Counted from the first letter of the stretch, positions 1 through 8,251 are shown. The stretch is DNA of 64,000 nucleotides from Haloarcula sebkhae (GCF_014647415.1 NZ_BMPD01000002.1:214324-278323), one strand, 5' to 3'. Made by a program: numbers and translations. Notes: generated by a model not told the origin, from the letters alone.

Positions 1-1
1 G

Positions 2-748
2 GCCGCCCGCGACGCTTCTACAAACGACCCAGCACAGGTCGTCATCGGCGGCGCTGGCCTCTCCGGTATCCAGACCGCCGGCGAGGTTGCCGAGTTCCGC
101 GACGAACACAACGCGCCCATCGACATCCACCTCGTTGAGGGCCTCGATCAGGTTCTGCCCAACAGCGACCCCGAACTCCAGGGTGCCCTGCGCAAGCGTC
201 TGGAAGCCGCCGACGTGAACATCAAGTGCGGGGAGTTCATCGGCGAGGTCGACGAAGAGACGGTCTACATCGGCGACGAGGACGAACTGGACTACGACGT
301 ACTGGTCTGGACCGGCGGCATCACCGGCCGCGATTGCATGCAAGACGTTGACCTTGACAAGGACGAGCGCAACCACCGCGTCCACGCGGAAGGGAACTTC
401 CAGACCGAAGACGAGCACGTCTTCGCCATCGGTGACTCGGCACTGATCGATCAGCCGGGCGACCAGCCCGCCCCGCCGACCGCTCAGGCCGCCTGGCAAG
501 CCGCCGAGGTCGCCGGCGAAAACCTCGCTCGCGCGGCGCGAGGCCAACCGCTCAAGACCTGGACCCACAAGGACAAGGGCACAGTCGTTTCGGTCGGCGA
601 GAAAGCTGTCGCCCACGACGTGGTGAACATGCCTATCGAAACCTTTGGCGGGCTGCCTGCGAAACTGCTGAAGAAAGCGATCGCCGCCCGCTGGATCAAC
701 GACGTGACCAGCGTGGGTCGGGCCGCCAAGGCCTGGCCTGACATGTGA
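2..748 (+). CDS. FAD/NAD-dependent oxidoreductase, NDH-2-like (5' partial)
   Basis: C-terminal part of a pyridine nucleotide-disulfide oxidoreductase; the reading frame is open from base 2 and the N-terminus lies outside the window. A dinucleotide-binding glycine motif (GGAGLSG) is near the visible start, and the second FAD-contacting motif VFAIGD occurs in the phrase EDEHVFAIGDSALI. The C-terminal segment resembles type II NADH dehydrogenases, which pass electrons from NADH to quinone at the inner membrane face without pumping protons. Without the N-terminal FAD motif the exact substrate cannot be set; a related sulfide:quinone or other NAD(P)H oxidoreductase is possible. It converges on the uridine phosphorylase gene, with a T-run at 756-760 just after its stop. 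Confidence 0.8.
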   Translation, partial: AARDASTNDPAQVVIGGAGLSGIQTAGEVAEFRDEHNAPIDIHLVEGLDQVLPNSDPELQGALRKRLEAADVNIKCGEFIGEVDEETVYIGDEDELDYDVLVWTGGITGRDCMQDVDLDKDERNHRVHAEGNFQTEDEHVFAIGDSALIDQPGDQPAPPTAQAAWQAAEVAGENLARAARGQPLKTWTHKDKGTVVSVGEKAVAHDVVNMPIETFGGLPAKLLKKAIAARWINDVTSVGRAAKAWPDM

Positions 749-755
749 GACCACC

Positions 756-876
756 TTTTTCTGCGTCGGGTTCGCGCTGACCGCGCGAACCACTCCTTGA
801 AAAACGTGGGCGAAAAAGGCCGGACTCGCTGCGAGGCGGCGAGTCCGGGGAAACCGCGCTCGCTCCGCTCGCGCGG
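756..876. repeat. Intergenic element of three tandem hairpins
   Basis: Between two convergent genes there are three consecutive inverted repeats: GGTTCGCGC (769-777) with GCGCGAACC (783-791); GGACTCGC (822-829) with GCGAGTCC (839-846); and CCGCGC (854-859) with GCGCGG (871-876). A T5 run precedes them on the plus strand (756-760), and an A5 run at 813-817 gives T5 on the minus strand. It may act as a two-way terminator. From memory, similar stretches recur between haloarchaeal genes and are often miscalled as short ORFs, so it may be one copy of a dispersed element; the repeat status is not shown here. Confidence 0.55.
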
Positions 877-949
877 TATGCTGTTTCTACCGCGCCGCAA
901 CTATACTCTGAACGTATCTGCTCACGGCCAGCACCGCGTATGAATGGGA

Positions 950-1774
950 CTATCGGTCGATAGACAGGCCAGCGTGCCACCCATCGGCGTCGGCTTCCTC
1001 GACAGCCGCGTCCATCTCCGCCAGATACGACACAGCGAGGCTAGCACACTTGGCCGCTTTACGCTCCCCTTCGGTGCGGAACTCGCCGGTAACGCGGTTG
1101 GCGTACACCGTGCAGACAGCGCCGGCCCGTAGGCCGTACAGGTTCGCGAGCGTGAGAATCGTTGCGGCCTCCATCTCGAAGTTAAGGACGCCGGCCTCCT
1201 GAAGCGCCGCGATGCGCTCATCGCTGCCGCTGGCCTCGAAGTCCTCGAACCCCGGGCGTGACTGCCCGGCGTAGAAACTATCGGTCGAGCAGGTGACGCC
1301 GAGGTGGTAGTCGTAGCCGAGTTCCTCGGCGGCGGCGACGAGCGCCGAAACGATCCGATGGTCGGCGCTGGCAGGATAGTCCTCGCGGACGTACTCCTTG
1401 CTGGTCCCCTCCTGTCGCACCGCGCCGGTCGTAATGACGAGGTCGCCGATGCTGGCTTCCTCCTGGATTGCGCCACAGGAGCCAACCCGAATGAATGAAT
1501 CAGCGCCGACGCGGGCCAGTTCTTCGAGCGCGATAGCGGCCGACGGGCCACCGATACCCGTCGAGGTCACGGAGATGGGCGTCCCGTCGTGGGTACCCGT
1601 CGCCGTGCGGTACTCGCGGTGTTCGGCGACGATGTCGTGGTCGTCCCAGTAGTCGACGACCTTTTCGACCCGCTCGGGGTTCCCCGGCAGCAGGACGCTG
1701 TCGGCCACATCGTCATCGCTTACTTCCAGATGGTACTGTACGTCGTCGTTCGGGTCTTCACTGTCACTTGTCAT
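950..1774 (-). CDS. udp: Uridine phosphorylase
   Basis: 274-aa cytosolic nucleoside phosphorylase of the PNP/UDP family, splitting uridine with phosphate into uracil and ribose-1-phosphate. Family motifs are visible: LLPGNPERV near residue 28 (phosphate binding), STGIGGPSAAIALEEL, and RVGSCGAIQ (phosphate and ribose contacts), followed by the late NFEMEAATILTLA segment that holds the ribose-binding Met-Glu. Its ATG overlaps the stop of the upstream cytidine deaminase gene in an ATGA arrangement, so the two are almost certainly co-translated: cytidine is deaminated to uridine and then phosphorolysed. A purine-acting relative is less likely given this partner. Confidence 0.88.
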   Translation of the reverse strand: MTSDSEDPNDDVQYHLEVSDDDVADSVLLPGNPERVEKVVDYWDDHDIVAEHREYRTATGTHDGTPISVTSTGIGGPSAAIALEELARVGADSFIRVGSCGAIQEEASIGDLVITTGAVRQEGTSKEYVREDYPASADHRIVSALVAAAEELGYDYHLGVTCSTDSFYAGQSRPGFEDFEASGSDERIAALQEAGVLNFEMEAATILTLANLYGLRAGAVCTVYANRVTGEFRTEGERKAAKCASLAVSYLAEMDAAVEEADADGWHAGLSIDR

Positions 1775-2157
1775 TTGTCCAGATGGTCGCTGGTGATTGT
1801 CGTCGGCAGGAGCTCCCCGAGTTCGTACACCGTCGGCTCGTCGCCGTCGGTGATTATCTCGAAGGACTCGTCACAGAACTCGCTGAACGTCTGGCGGCAC
1901 ATCCCACAGGGGGTGACGCCGTCTCGCTTGCCAGAGGTGACAGCGACGCGTTCGAACGACTGGTAGCCGTCGCTGACGGCCGCACCGATGGCCACTTCCT
2001 CGGCATGTAAGCTGTTGCTGTAGTTCGCGTTCTCGATGTTACAGCCGGTGTAGACGGTACCGTCGCTCGTTTCCAGCGCCGCGCCGACGGTGTACTCCGA
2101 GTACGGCGCGTACGCCTCGTCGATGGCGTCTCTCGCTGCGTCGAGGAGGTCCTCCAT
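1771..2157 (-). CDS. cdd: Cytidine deaminase
   Basis: 128-aa zinc enzyme that hydrolyses cytidine or deoxycytidine to uridine plus ammonia. The start at 2157 gives the usual length for the short tetrameric class (MEDLLDAARDAIDEAYAPYS); the frame stays open further upstream but that part has no family similarity. Zinc ligands are H51 in HAEE (E53 is the proton shuttle) and C84/C87 in PCGMC. The first ligand is His; many short-class enzymes use Cys there. CNIENANY (residues 39-46) is the nucleoside-binding segment. It overlaps udp by four bases and lies 64 bases downstream of the mutase gene. Confidence 0.92.
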   Translation of the reverse strand: MEDLLDAARDAIDEAYAPYSEYTVGAALETSDGTVYTGCNIENANYSNSLHAEEVAIGAAVSDGYQSFERVAVTSGKRDGVTPCGMCRQTFSEFCDESFEIITDGDEPTVYELGELLPTTITSDHLDK

Positions 2158-2221
2158 GCACTGGGCGTCGCAGGGCCGTGTAGAAATTCTATCGGTCTCG
2201 GTAGCAGTCGGTTTGCAGGTA

Positions 2222-3589
2222 TCAGGCGTCGGCGGCGCTGACGGCCGCGACAGCGTCGCGGACCGCCTGTGTGGTGTCGGCGACCAGCGCGTCGATATCG
2301 TCGCTCTCTGCGTACACCCGGACGTACGGCTCGGTGCCGCTCGGCCGGACGAGCGTCCACGACCCGTCGTCGAAGGAGAGCCGGACGCCGTACTCCGTCG
2401 AGACATCGGCTTCAGGGAACGTCTCGGGCAGGCTGGATTCCAGTCGCCCCATCGTCTCGGCTTTGGCGTCGTCGGGGCACTCTACGCTCACCTTCTCGTA
2501 CGGCCGTTCGGAGATGACGGCCCGCCTGTCAGCGACACCCTCCGCAGCGAACAGGCGCGTCAGCACGGCTGCGCTGGCGACACCGTCGATCCAACCGCCG
2601 AAGGCGGTGTGGATGTGTTTCCATGGTTCTGCGGCGAAGACGACCTCGGTTTCGTCGGTCGCGTCCGCGCGGACATCAGCGATTCCCACGTGGAGCGAGC
2701 CGAGGTGGATGCGTTCGACGCGGCCGCCAGCGGCTTCGACCCGTTCGTCGATACGACCGGACGCGTTGGGCGTCGTCACGACGACGGGGTCCGAAATGTC
2801 CGCGGCACGCGTGTAGTGTTCGGCCAGCATCGCGAGTATCGTATCTTCGTGGATGACATCACCGTCGGTATCGACAACGACGATACGGTCGGCATCACCG
2901 TCGTGGCCGAACCCGAAGTCGGCGTCGGACTCGGCAACGAACTCGCGGAAATCGGCCAGTGTCTCCGGTGTAGGCTTGCTCTCGCGGCCGGGGAAGGTCC
3001 CGTCTACGTTCGCTTCCGTCGCGAGTACGTCGGCACCCAGTTCTCGGAGGACCTGTGGCGTCGCCACGCTGGCCATCCCGTTCCCGCAGTCGACTGCCAC
3101 CGTCAGCCCTGCTGGGTCGCCACCAAGCGACTCGGCGTAGTCGGCGACAGCGCTCCGATACTCGTCGAGGTGGTAGACCGCCTCTGTGTCGCCCCAGTCG
3201 TCCCAGGCTGTCGGCGTCGAGCCGTCCTCAATTCGCCCTTCGATGCGCGTCTCGTCGTCGTCGCTGTACTCGGTGCCATCGGCGAATACTTTGATGCCAT
3301 TGTCCGTCGGCGGGTTGTGGCTCGCGGTAATCATCACGCCGTGGCGGCCCTGCGAGGCGTAAGCCAGCGTCGGCGTCGGCACGCGGCCGATTCTGACGAC
3401 TCGCGCGCCGGCGCTTTGCAGTCCCGCGGCCATCGCGTCAGCGAGGGCTGGCGAGGTCACGCGACCGTCGTACCCCAGCACGAACGTCTCGCCGTCCTGC
3501 CCAGTTGCCTGTCCAACTCGCAGCGCGAGGTCCGGCGTCACCTTCGATACGACATCACCGCGGATCCCCGCGGTCCCGAACAGTTCCAT
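2222..3589 (-). CDS. Phosphohexomutase family enzyme (GlmM/phosphomannomutase type)
   Basis: 455-aa alpha-D-phosphohexomutase. The start at 3589 is chosen because MELFGTAGIRGDV is the canonical family N-terminus; a longer frame adds 16 unrelated residues. The catalytic phosphoserine is S90 in TASHNPP, the metal site is HDGDADR, and the C-terminal phosphate-binding loop is RPSGTEPYVRVY. Members act on glucosamine, mannose, glucose or pentose phosphates, and sequence alone does not settle which. It is co-directional with cdd and udp. Since udp releases ribose-1-phosphate, a phosphopentomutase-like role (ribose-1-P to ribose-5-P) is plausible by context; supply of sugar phosphate precursors for glycans is the alternative. 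Confidence 0.85.
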   Translation of the reverse strand: MELFGTAGIRGDVVSKVTPDLALRVGQATGQDGETFVLGYDGRVTSPALADAMAAGLQSAGARVVRIGRVPTPTLAYASQGRHGVMITASHNPPTDNGIKVFADGTEYSDDDETRIEGRIEDGSTPTAWDDWGDTEAVYHLDEYRSAVADYAESLGGDPAGLTVAVDCGNGMASVATPQVLRELGADVLATEANVDGTFPGRESKPTPETLADFREFVAESDADFGFGHDGDADRIVVVDTDGDVIHEDTILAMLAEHYTRAADISDPVVVTTPNASGRIDERVEAAGGRVERIHLGSLHVGIADVRADATDETEVVFAAEPWKHIHTAFGGWIDGVASAAVLTRLFAAEGVADRRAVISERPYEKVSVECPDDAKAETMGRLESSLPETFPEADVSTEYGVRLSFDDGSWTLVRPSGTEPYVRVYAESDDIDALVADTTQAVRDAVAAVSAADA

Positions 3590-3633
3590 ACCGGCGATGC
3601 GGAAGCCGACCGTATAATTCTCTCGTTCGGCCC

Positions 3634-4434
3634 TCACTTCTTCCCGATAAGGAAGGTGTCGCCCTTGCCGTCACGGATAACTCGCTTGGTCACAGCAAAG
3701 CCGTGTCCCTCCAGTCGACTCCGGATGCCAGCAACGGAATGACCGTTGGTCTCGAGTCGGTTTCCGTGGACTTCACAGTACACGAGCCGACACGAGGGCT
3801 GGTCGAGCGTCGCCGACAGACCATTGAGAACAGCGCCCTCAGTCCCTTCGACGTCGATTTTGATCGCAGTCGGTGTCGGCAGTTGGTTGTCGGCGATGAA
3901 CTCGTCGCCGTGTCGCTTGCTAATTGTGATTGTCTCGTGCTCTGTCGCTGTCGTCACCAGCGAATGCCCGGCTGAACCGATCTTTTCGAGCGTAATGGAG
4001 AGTTCGGCTTCACCGTCCTCATCGACCATCGCGTGTTCGAATAGCGAAATATCGGCGCGGTTGTGCTGCATATTCTGTCGTAACCGCTCGGCGTTGTCGG
4101 GGTGTGGTTCGAATGCGATGACCGGATTGTCGGTCACCTCCGATGCCAGACAGGCATACAGACCGATATTAGCCCCGATATCGTAGAACACGTCGTTGGG
4201 CTGGAGTTCCTCCAGCAGATCAGCGAGTACCGGTCGTTCGTCTATCTTCCATAGGTCAGTAAACTCATTGTAGGTTGGTATCAGGAACTCTGTGCTGACA
4301 TCATCGACTGTGACCACGTATGTATCGCCAGCAAGGCAGTACGAGACTTCACGATACTGGTTGTAACACCGGTTGAGTAGTGGTTTGACTCCGGTCCGGG
4401 ATGCAAACTGAACGACGGCGTCTGAAGATATCAT
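3634..4434 (-). CDS. FkbM-family methyltransferase
   Basis: 266-aa SAM-dependent methyltransferase. The SAM-binding loop DIGANIG is at residues 85-91, followed by AFEPHPDN (ribose contact) and the FkbM-type segment IKIDVEGTEGAVLNGL near residues 191-206. FkbM enzymes O-methylate sugars or polyketides; in haloarchaea they often sit with surface glycan genes. The substrate here is unknown. It is co-directional with the mutase gene 44 bases downstream, so the two could share a transcript. The upstream 190 bases to psmB are rather AT-rich. Confidence 0.85.
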   Translation of the reverse strand: MISSDAVVQFASRTGVKPLLNRCYNQYREVSYCLAGDTYVVTVDDVSTEFLIPTYNEFTDLWKIDERPVLADLLEELQPNDVFYDIGANIGLYACLASEVTDNPVIAFEPHPDNAERLRQNMQHNRADISLFEHAMVDEDGEAELSITLEKIGSAGHSLVTTATEHETITISKRHGDEFIADNQLPTPTAIKIDVEGTEGAVLNGLSATLDQPSCRLVYCEVHGNRLETNGHSVAGIRSRLEGHGFAVTKRVIRDGKGDTFLIGKK

Positions 4435-4570
4435 TTAGATAAGTTATTCAGACTAACTACCTATACTTGTCGTTTCACGATCACATTACACGGTTGCATA
4501 TATCTACAGCTTAGACAGAGTGCGCCAGTCGTCGCCTTGTAGTCTCTCACTGCGGTGGAACAAAGCTGAC

Positions 4571-4597
4571 CTCGGCACGAAAAACGTCTGGGCCGAG
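4571..4597 (-). terminator. Possible hairpin terminator after psmB
   Basis: An inverted repeat CTCGGC (4571-4576) / GCCGAG (4592-4597) lies about 30 bases beyond the psmB stop. Read on the minus strand it contains a T5 run in its loop. The form is not a classic stem followed by U-tract, so this is a weak call. Confidence 0.3.
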
Positions 4598-4625
4598 ACC
4601 CGACCGTAACGATTGGTTCGTGTGG

Positions 4626-5348
4626 CTACAGCAGTTCGTCGAAGTCGTAGCCGTTGATGTCGACGCCCTCGGCGGTGACATCGGCGAGGTAGATACCGTT
4701 ACCGGAGCCGGTGTCACGCTCGGCGGCGGCGTTGATCGAGGCGGCAGCGACCTCTTTTGCCTCCTCGTTTGTCATGTCGTCCTCGTAGCGGTCTTCAAGG
4801 GTCCCGTACGCGACGGTGAGGCCGGAGCCAGTGACAGTGTAGTCGTCCTTCATGACGCCGCCGGCCGGGTCGATGGAGTAGACGTGGTGGCCGTCGTCGT
4901 CGACGCCGCCAAGGATGGGGTTGATAGCGAAGAAAGGGCCGCCGCGGGCGAAGTTGCCGGCCAGCGTCGAAAGGGCCTTCATGCTGATGTCCTCACCGCG
5001 CCGGGCCTCGTAGAGGTTGACCTCCGCGCGAAGCGTCCGGATGAACGACTGTGCGCCGCCGACACTCCCGACAAGGGTGAGCGCTGCGGTGGGGTGAATC
5101 TGCTCGACTTTCTGGACGTTCTTGTTCGAGACGAAGCGCCCGCCAAGCGAGGCACGCATATCTGTCGCGATGACGACACCTTCGGAGGTACTGATACCGA
5201 TGGTGGTTGTGCCAGTCTTGTTCACCTTCTCCGAATCCTGTGCGGACTGTTCGGGGAGCGCGCCGACTTCGGGCGCGTACGGGTCGCTCTGGAACTCGTC
5301 AGCAGCCTGGGGTCCAGAAAGGTCCGGCCCCGGAGTCATATCTCGCAT
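4626..5348 (-). CDS. psmB: Proteasome subunit beta (20S core)
   Basis: 240-aa precursor of the proteolytic beta subunit of the archaeal 20S proteasome. The propeptide is about 46 residues and ends KVNKTG; autocleavage before T47 (TTTIGI) would expose the N-terminal threonine nucleophile. The catalytic lysine region is visible downstream (MRASLGGRFVSNKNVQKV) and the Asp/Ser-rich late motif DPAGGVMKDDYTVTGSG is typical. Beta subunits form the inner rings and rely on alpha rings and PAN/Cdc48 ATPases encoded elsewhere. A TATA-like box (GATAAAA, 5374-5380, TTTTATC on the coding strand) is centred about 28 bases before the ATG, so the transcript is probably leaderless. Confidence 0.95.
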   Translation of the reverse strand: MRDMTPGPDLSGPQAADEFQSDPYAPEVGALPEQSAQDSEKVNKTGTTTIGISTSEGVVIATDMRASLGGRFVSNKNVQKVEQIHPTAALTLVGSVGGAQSFIRTLRAEVNLYEARRGEDISMKALSTLAGNFARGGPFFAINPILGGVDDDGHHVYSIDPAGGVMKDDYTVTGSGLTVAYGTLEDRYEDDMTNEEAKEVAAASINAAAERDTGSGNGIYLADVTAEGVDINGYDFDELL

Positions 5349-5373
5349 TACTGTGGGGTACTAGTCGGGCGCT

Positions 5374-5380
5374 GATAAAA
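5374..5380 (-). promoter_or_regulatory. TATA box of psmB
   Basis: TTTTATC on the coding strand, centred about 28 bases upstream of the psmB ATG (5348). This spacing fits transcription starting at the start codon. Confidence 0.55.
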
Positions 5381-5441
5381 CCTCTTTTCCTGACGAACCT
5401 GGCCGCCACCGCTGCGGGCAGGTTCAGTCGGCTGCTCCGTC

Positions 5442-5612
5442 TTACGCGTTCGCCTGATCGTAGGCCTCGTTGAGTCCCGACACGGCTCGGTCCATCGGCA
5501 GTCGGAGTCCGAACTGCTCCGTGAGCATCGCCACCGGCAGCAGCATGATGCCCAGTAGCAGGGTGAGTTGATACAGTGCGAACAGCGTTGCGGTGTACAG
5601 TCGAGCTACCAT
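5442..5612 (-). CDS. Small membrane protein, unknown function
   Basis: 56-aa protein starting MVARLYTATLFALYQLTLLL and ending AYDQANA. Residues 5-32 form one long hydrophobic segment (LFALYQLTLLLGIMLLPVAML), then a short charged tail with MDRAVSGLNEAY. The codon pattern is GC-rich at third positions like the neighbours, supporting a real gene. It lies 93 bases upstream of psmB on the same strand, though psmB has its own TATA box. I do not recognise the family; a one-helix inner-membrane protein is all that can be said. Confidence 0.6.
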   Translation of the reverse strand: MVARLYTATLFALYQLTLLLGIMLLPVAMLTEQFGLRLPMDRAVSGLNEAYDQANA

Positions 5613-5885
5613 CTTCCTCGGTCATTCCAGAGTGAGTCCGGTATATAAGTCTTGTCACCGAATTTCAGTTACGGAGTATCGATTGTGAAGAACTATGGGG
5701 CCACCGTCTTGCGATTTGCTGAAATGGCTGAGAGAACGGACGACTACACGAACGACTCCTCGATCAGACATAATGGGAGTGTGTGTCAGATGGCTGGTTC
5801 GCATAAGTTATAGAGATAGTAATGGTGACGTGCGCAACAGACGTGAATCAAAACTATCGAATAGTCGGGCCACGAGAGCTAGTGT

Positions 5886-6257
5886 ATGAACTACCTCGTG
5901 GCGATGGAAGCAGCCTGGCTGGTTCGTGACGTAGACGACATCGACGACGCTATCGGTGTAGCAGTGAGCGAAGCGGGGAAGCGGCTCAACGAGGCCGAAA
6001 TGGACTACGTTGAGGTCGAGGTCGGCGCGACCGGCTGCCCGGCCTGTGGCGAACCGTTCGACTCGGCGTTCATCGCAGCCGACACGGCGCTCGTCGGACT
6101 GGTACTCGAGATGGACGTGTTCAACGCCGAATCCCCAGAGCACGCCCAGCGGATCGCCAAGAGCGAGATCGGTGGCGCACTCCGGGACGTCCCGCTGAAA
6201 GTCGTCGAGGTATTCGAGACCGAAGCCGACGAGGACGAAGCCGAAGCCGAAGCATAA
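5886..6257 (+). CDS. DUF555 / UPF0212 family protein
   Basis: 123-aa conserved archaeal protein. The N-terminus [23 protein letters not shown] and the CPAC pair (residues 49-52, in [14 protein letters not shown]) match the DUF555 family as I know it. The two cysteines suggest a zinc site or redox pair. The C-terminal third ends in an acidic tail of Glu, Asp and Ala. Function is unknown. It is followed 69 bases later by the HTH-CBS gene, which has its own promoter. The start is the only ATG consistent with the family N-terminus. Confidence 0.8.
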   Translation: MNYLVAMEAAWLVRDVDDIDDAIGVAVSEAGKRLNEAEMDYVEVEVGATGCPACGEPFDSAFIAADTALVGLVLEMDVFNAESPEHAQRIAKSEIGGALRDVPLKVVEVFETEADEDEAEAEA

Positions 6258-6307
6258 TCGAAGTCCTATTGATTCGCTTGGCGCAGTAGCCGTGGGCTTT
6301 TTATATT

Positions 6308-6326
6308 ACCCGTGGTAATTACGGGT
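6308..6326 (+). promoter_or_regulatory. Palindromic operator at the start of the HTH-CBS gene
   Basis: ACCCGT-N7-ACGGGT (6308-6326) ends directly before the ATG at 6327. A TATA-like stretch (TTTTTATATT, 6298-6307) lies just before it, at the spacing for a leaderless transcript. The palindrome therefore covers the transcription start, the place for a repressor. Autoregulation by the encoded HTH protein is the simplest reading. Confidence 0.6.
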
Positions 6327-6869
6327 ATGGACTTACCGACGCCACAGGACCTGCGGGAGCGCCGCAACGAACTCGGGCTGACCCAGAGCGAACTGGCGGA
6401 GCGGGCTGACGTCTCCCAACCCCTTATTGCGCGTATCGAAGGTGGCGACGTGGACCCACGGCTGTCGACACTTCGGCGAATCGTGACCGCTCTGGAGGAG
6501 GCTGAAGGCGGCATCATCAAGGCCCGCGACCTGATGAACTCACCCGTTGTTGGCGTCGCGCCCGACGACTCTGTCCATCAGACGAAAGACGTGATGGACG
6601 AGAAGGGGTACTCACAGGTCCCCGTCATCCGGGACGGGGCACCGCAGGGACTCATCGGTAACTCCGACATCCGCCAGCGGCCCGAGGAGAACGTCGGCGA
6701 CCTCCCGGTGGCTGAAGTGATGAACGAATCTATCGCAACCGTCGAGCCTGATGCACCTATCGACGAAGTCGATGCGTACCTGAACCATAATGCCGCTGTG
6801 ATGGTCGTCGAAGGTGGGGAAACTATCGGTGTCATAACCGAAGCGGACATCGCGCGTACGGTCAGCTAA
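6327..6869 (+). CDS. HTH-CBS transcriptional regulator
   Basis: 180-aa protein with an N-terminal XRE-type helix-turn-helix (LTQSELAERADVSQPLIARIEGG, residues about 19-41) and two CBS domains (MNSPVVGVAPDDSV and VMNESIATVEPDAPI). CBS pairs usually bind adenine nucleotides or SAM, so this is probably a ligand-sensing DNA-binding regulator. An upstream in-frame GTG at 6312 would add five residues, but ATG 6327 is preferred because it follows a TATA box at the leaderless distance and a palindrome that would otherwise be coding. The haloarchaeal ligand and targets are unknown. Confidence 0.88.
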   Translation: MDLPTPQDLRERRNELGLTQSELAERADVSQPLIARIEGGDVDPRLSTLRRIVTALEEAEGGIIKARDLMNSPVVGVAPDDSVHQTKDVMDEKGYSQVPVIRDGAPQGLIGNSDIRQRPEENVGDLPVAEVMNESIATVEPDAPIDEVDAYLNHNAAVMVVEGGETIGVITEADIARTVS

Positions 6870-6988
6870 CTCTAATTCTCAGAAGCACGAACTGTGATAG
6901 TGGTCGCGTACTACCTGTAGGAGGGGCTTACTACCGAAAACAGTGTCAGGGGTATATGTCTATTCTCACCAATGAGAGACGTACGCAT

Positions 6989-7135
6989 ATGGTCAATCCC
7001 AGCGACCCACTGTATGCCGAACTCGAAAAGGCCCTCGAAACCGCCGAAAGCGAAGCGGCTAGATACCACATCCGACAGGCGCTCCAGATTCGGATTGCGG
7101 AGGAGACTGCCGGCAAAGACATCTTGTCCGCCTGA
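6989..7135 (+). CDS. Small protein of 48 aa, unknown
   Basis: Begins MVNPSDPLYAELEKALETAE and ends AGKDILSA. It is predicted to be almost all helical (ELEKALETAESEAARYHIRQALQIRIAEE), with no cysteines and no membrane segment. Codon third positions are GC-rich, and the sequence looks like a conserved haloarchaeal small protein, though I cannot name a family. It is convergent with purM, whose stop lies 37 bases further on. A longer frame on the opposite strand overlaps it but has no recognisable features. Confidence 0.6.
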   Translation: MVNPSDPLYAELEKALETAESEAARYHIRQALQIRIAEETAGKDILSA

Positions 7136-7171
7136 GCTCACCTGATCGGTTTCTGGCAGCCCCCGAATAGA

Positions 7172-8188
7172 TCACTCGGTGAGTTCGAGATCACGAATCG
7201 ACACCGCCTCATCTCCGTCAGCCACTTCGCCGATCGCGCGGGCATCCTCGCTGTCGGCGACAATCTCCGCAGCATCGGCCTCGGGGACCGCAGCGACAAA
7301 CCCAGTCCCCATGTTGAACGTCCGATGCATCTCTTCGTCAGAGACCTCGCCTTCCGCTTGAACGAACTCGAAGACGGGCTGGGCCTCGAAAGGGTCCGTG
7401 ATCTCGTACCGGTGGCTCCCCATCCGCGTGAGGTTTGTCCAGCCGCCGCCGGTGACGTGTGCGGCCGCGTGCGTCTCGCTGGCCCGCAACGGCGCAAGCA
7501 CCTCGCTGTAGATCCGCGTCGGCGTCAGCAGCTCTTCGGCGATGGTCCTGTCGGGATTCGGCGGGAACGGATCGGTGTACTCGTGATCCTGTGTGACTGC
7601 CTCGCGAGCGAGCGTGAGCCCGTTCGAATGGATGCCCGAGGATGGCCAGCCGACGATAGCGTCACCTGGTTCGGCCTCACCGGGGAAGACGGCGTCTTTC
7701 GGTGCCAGTCCGGCACAGGTCCCGGCGATGTCCAACCCCTTGATGACATCCGGCATCACAGCAGTTTCGCCGCCCACGAGAGCTACATCGGCCCGCTCAG
7801 CCCCTGTTCGGAGCCCAGCGCCGATGTCCTCGCTCGTCTCCTCGTCGGGTGTTTCGACCGCGAGGTAGTCGACGAACGCCACCGGTTCGACACCGGTCGC
7901 GATGAGGTCGTTAGCGTTCATCGCGATGCAGTCAATCCCGATAGTCGAGTAGTCGTCGACGGCTTCTGCGACCAAGAGCTTCGTTCCGACGCCGTCCGTT
8001 GCGAGTGCGAGGTACTGGTCGCCGATGTCCACCAGCCCCGCGTAGTCGCCCTCGAACTCGCCGGCCGCGCCGATGAGCGCCATTGTGGCCGCCTCGCTGG
8101 CGTCGATGTCCACACCGGTCTCTGCGTAAGTCAACCCCTCCGCATCTTCGTCGTCTGTGTCGTCAGCCTCGGACTCGCTGTTGGTCAT
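7172..8188 (-). CDS. purM: Phosphoribosylformylglycinamidine cyclo-ligase
   Basis: 338-aa AIR synthetase: ATP-dependent ring closure of FGAM to aminoimidazole ribonucleotide, fifth step of purine synthesis, cytosolic. Hallmarks are the N-terminal LTYAETGVDIDASEAA, ALATDGVGTKLLVA (ATP/substrate loop), DCIAMNANDLIATGVEP and the late HVTGGGWTNLTRM motif. Start 8188 (MTNSESEADDTDDEDAEG) is preferred over an upstream in-frame ATG because the extra nine residues are unlike the family; the N-terminus is acidic as usual in halophiles. It follows the M50 protease gene by 63 bases on the same strand. Confidence 0.93.
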   Translation of the reverse strand: MTNSESEADDTDDEDAEGLTYAETGVDIDASEAATMALIGAAGEFEGDYAGLVDIGDQYLALATDGVGTKLLVAEAVDDYSTIGIDCIAMNANDLIATGVEPVAFVDYLAVETPDEETSEDIGAGLRTGAERADVALVGGETAVMPDVIKGLDIAGTCAGLAPKDAVFPGEAEPGDAIVGWPSSGIHSNGLTLAREAVTQDHEYTDPFPPNPDRTIAEELLTPTRIYSEVLAPLRASETHAAAHVTGGGWTNLTRMGSHRYEITDPFEAQPVFEFVQAEGEVSDEEMHRTFNMGTGFVAAVPEADAAEIVADSEDARAIGEVADGDEAVSIRDLELTE

Positions 8189-8251
8189 ACCCGAGAGCGT
8201 GCGTGGCGCGGGCAAAAGAGCGTCGTTCCGGCGGAGGCGTCCCCGCCCGTC

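Noticed and set aside
2090-3742. 550-codon open frame on the plus strand
   Set aside because: It lies opposite the mutase and cytidine deaminase genes, which have full catalytic motifs; high GC makes long shadow frames common.
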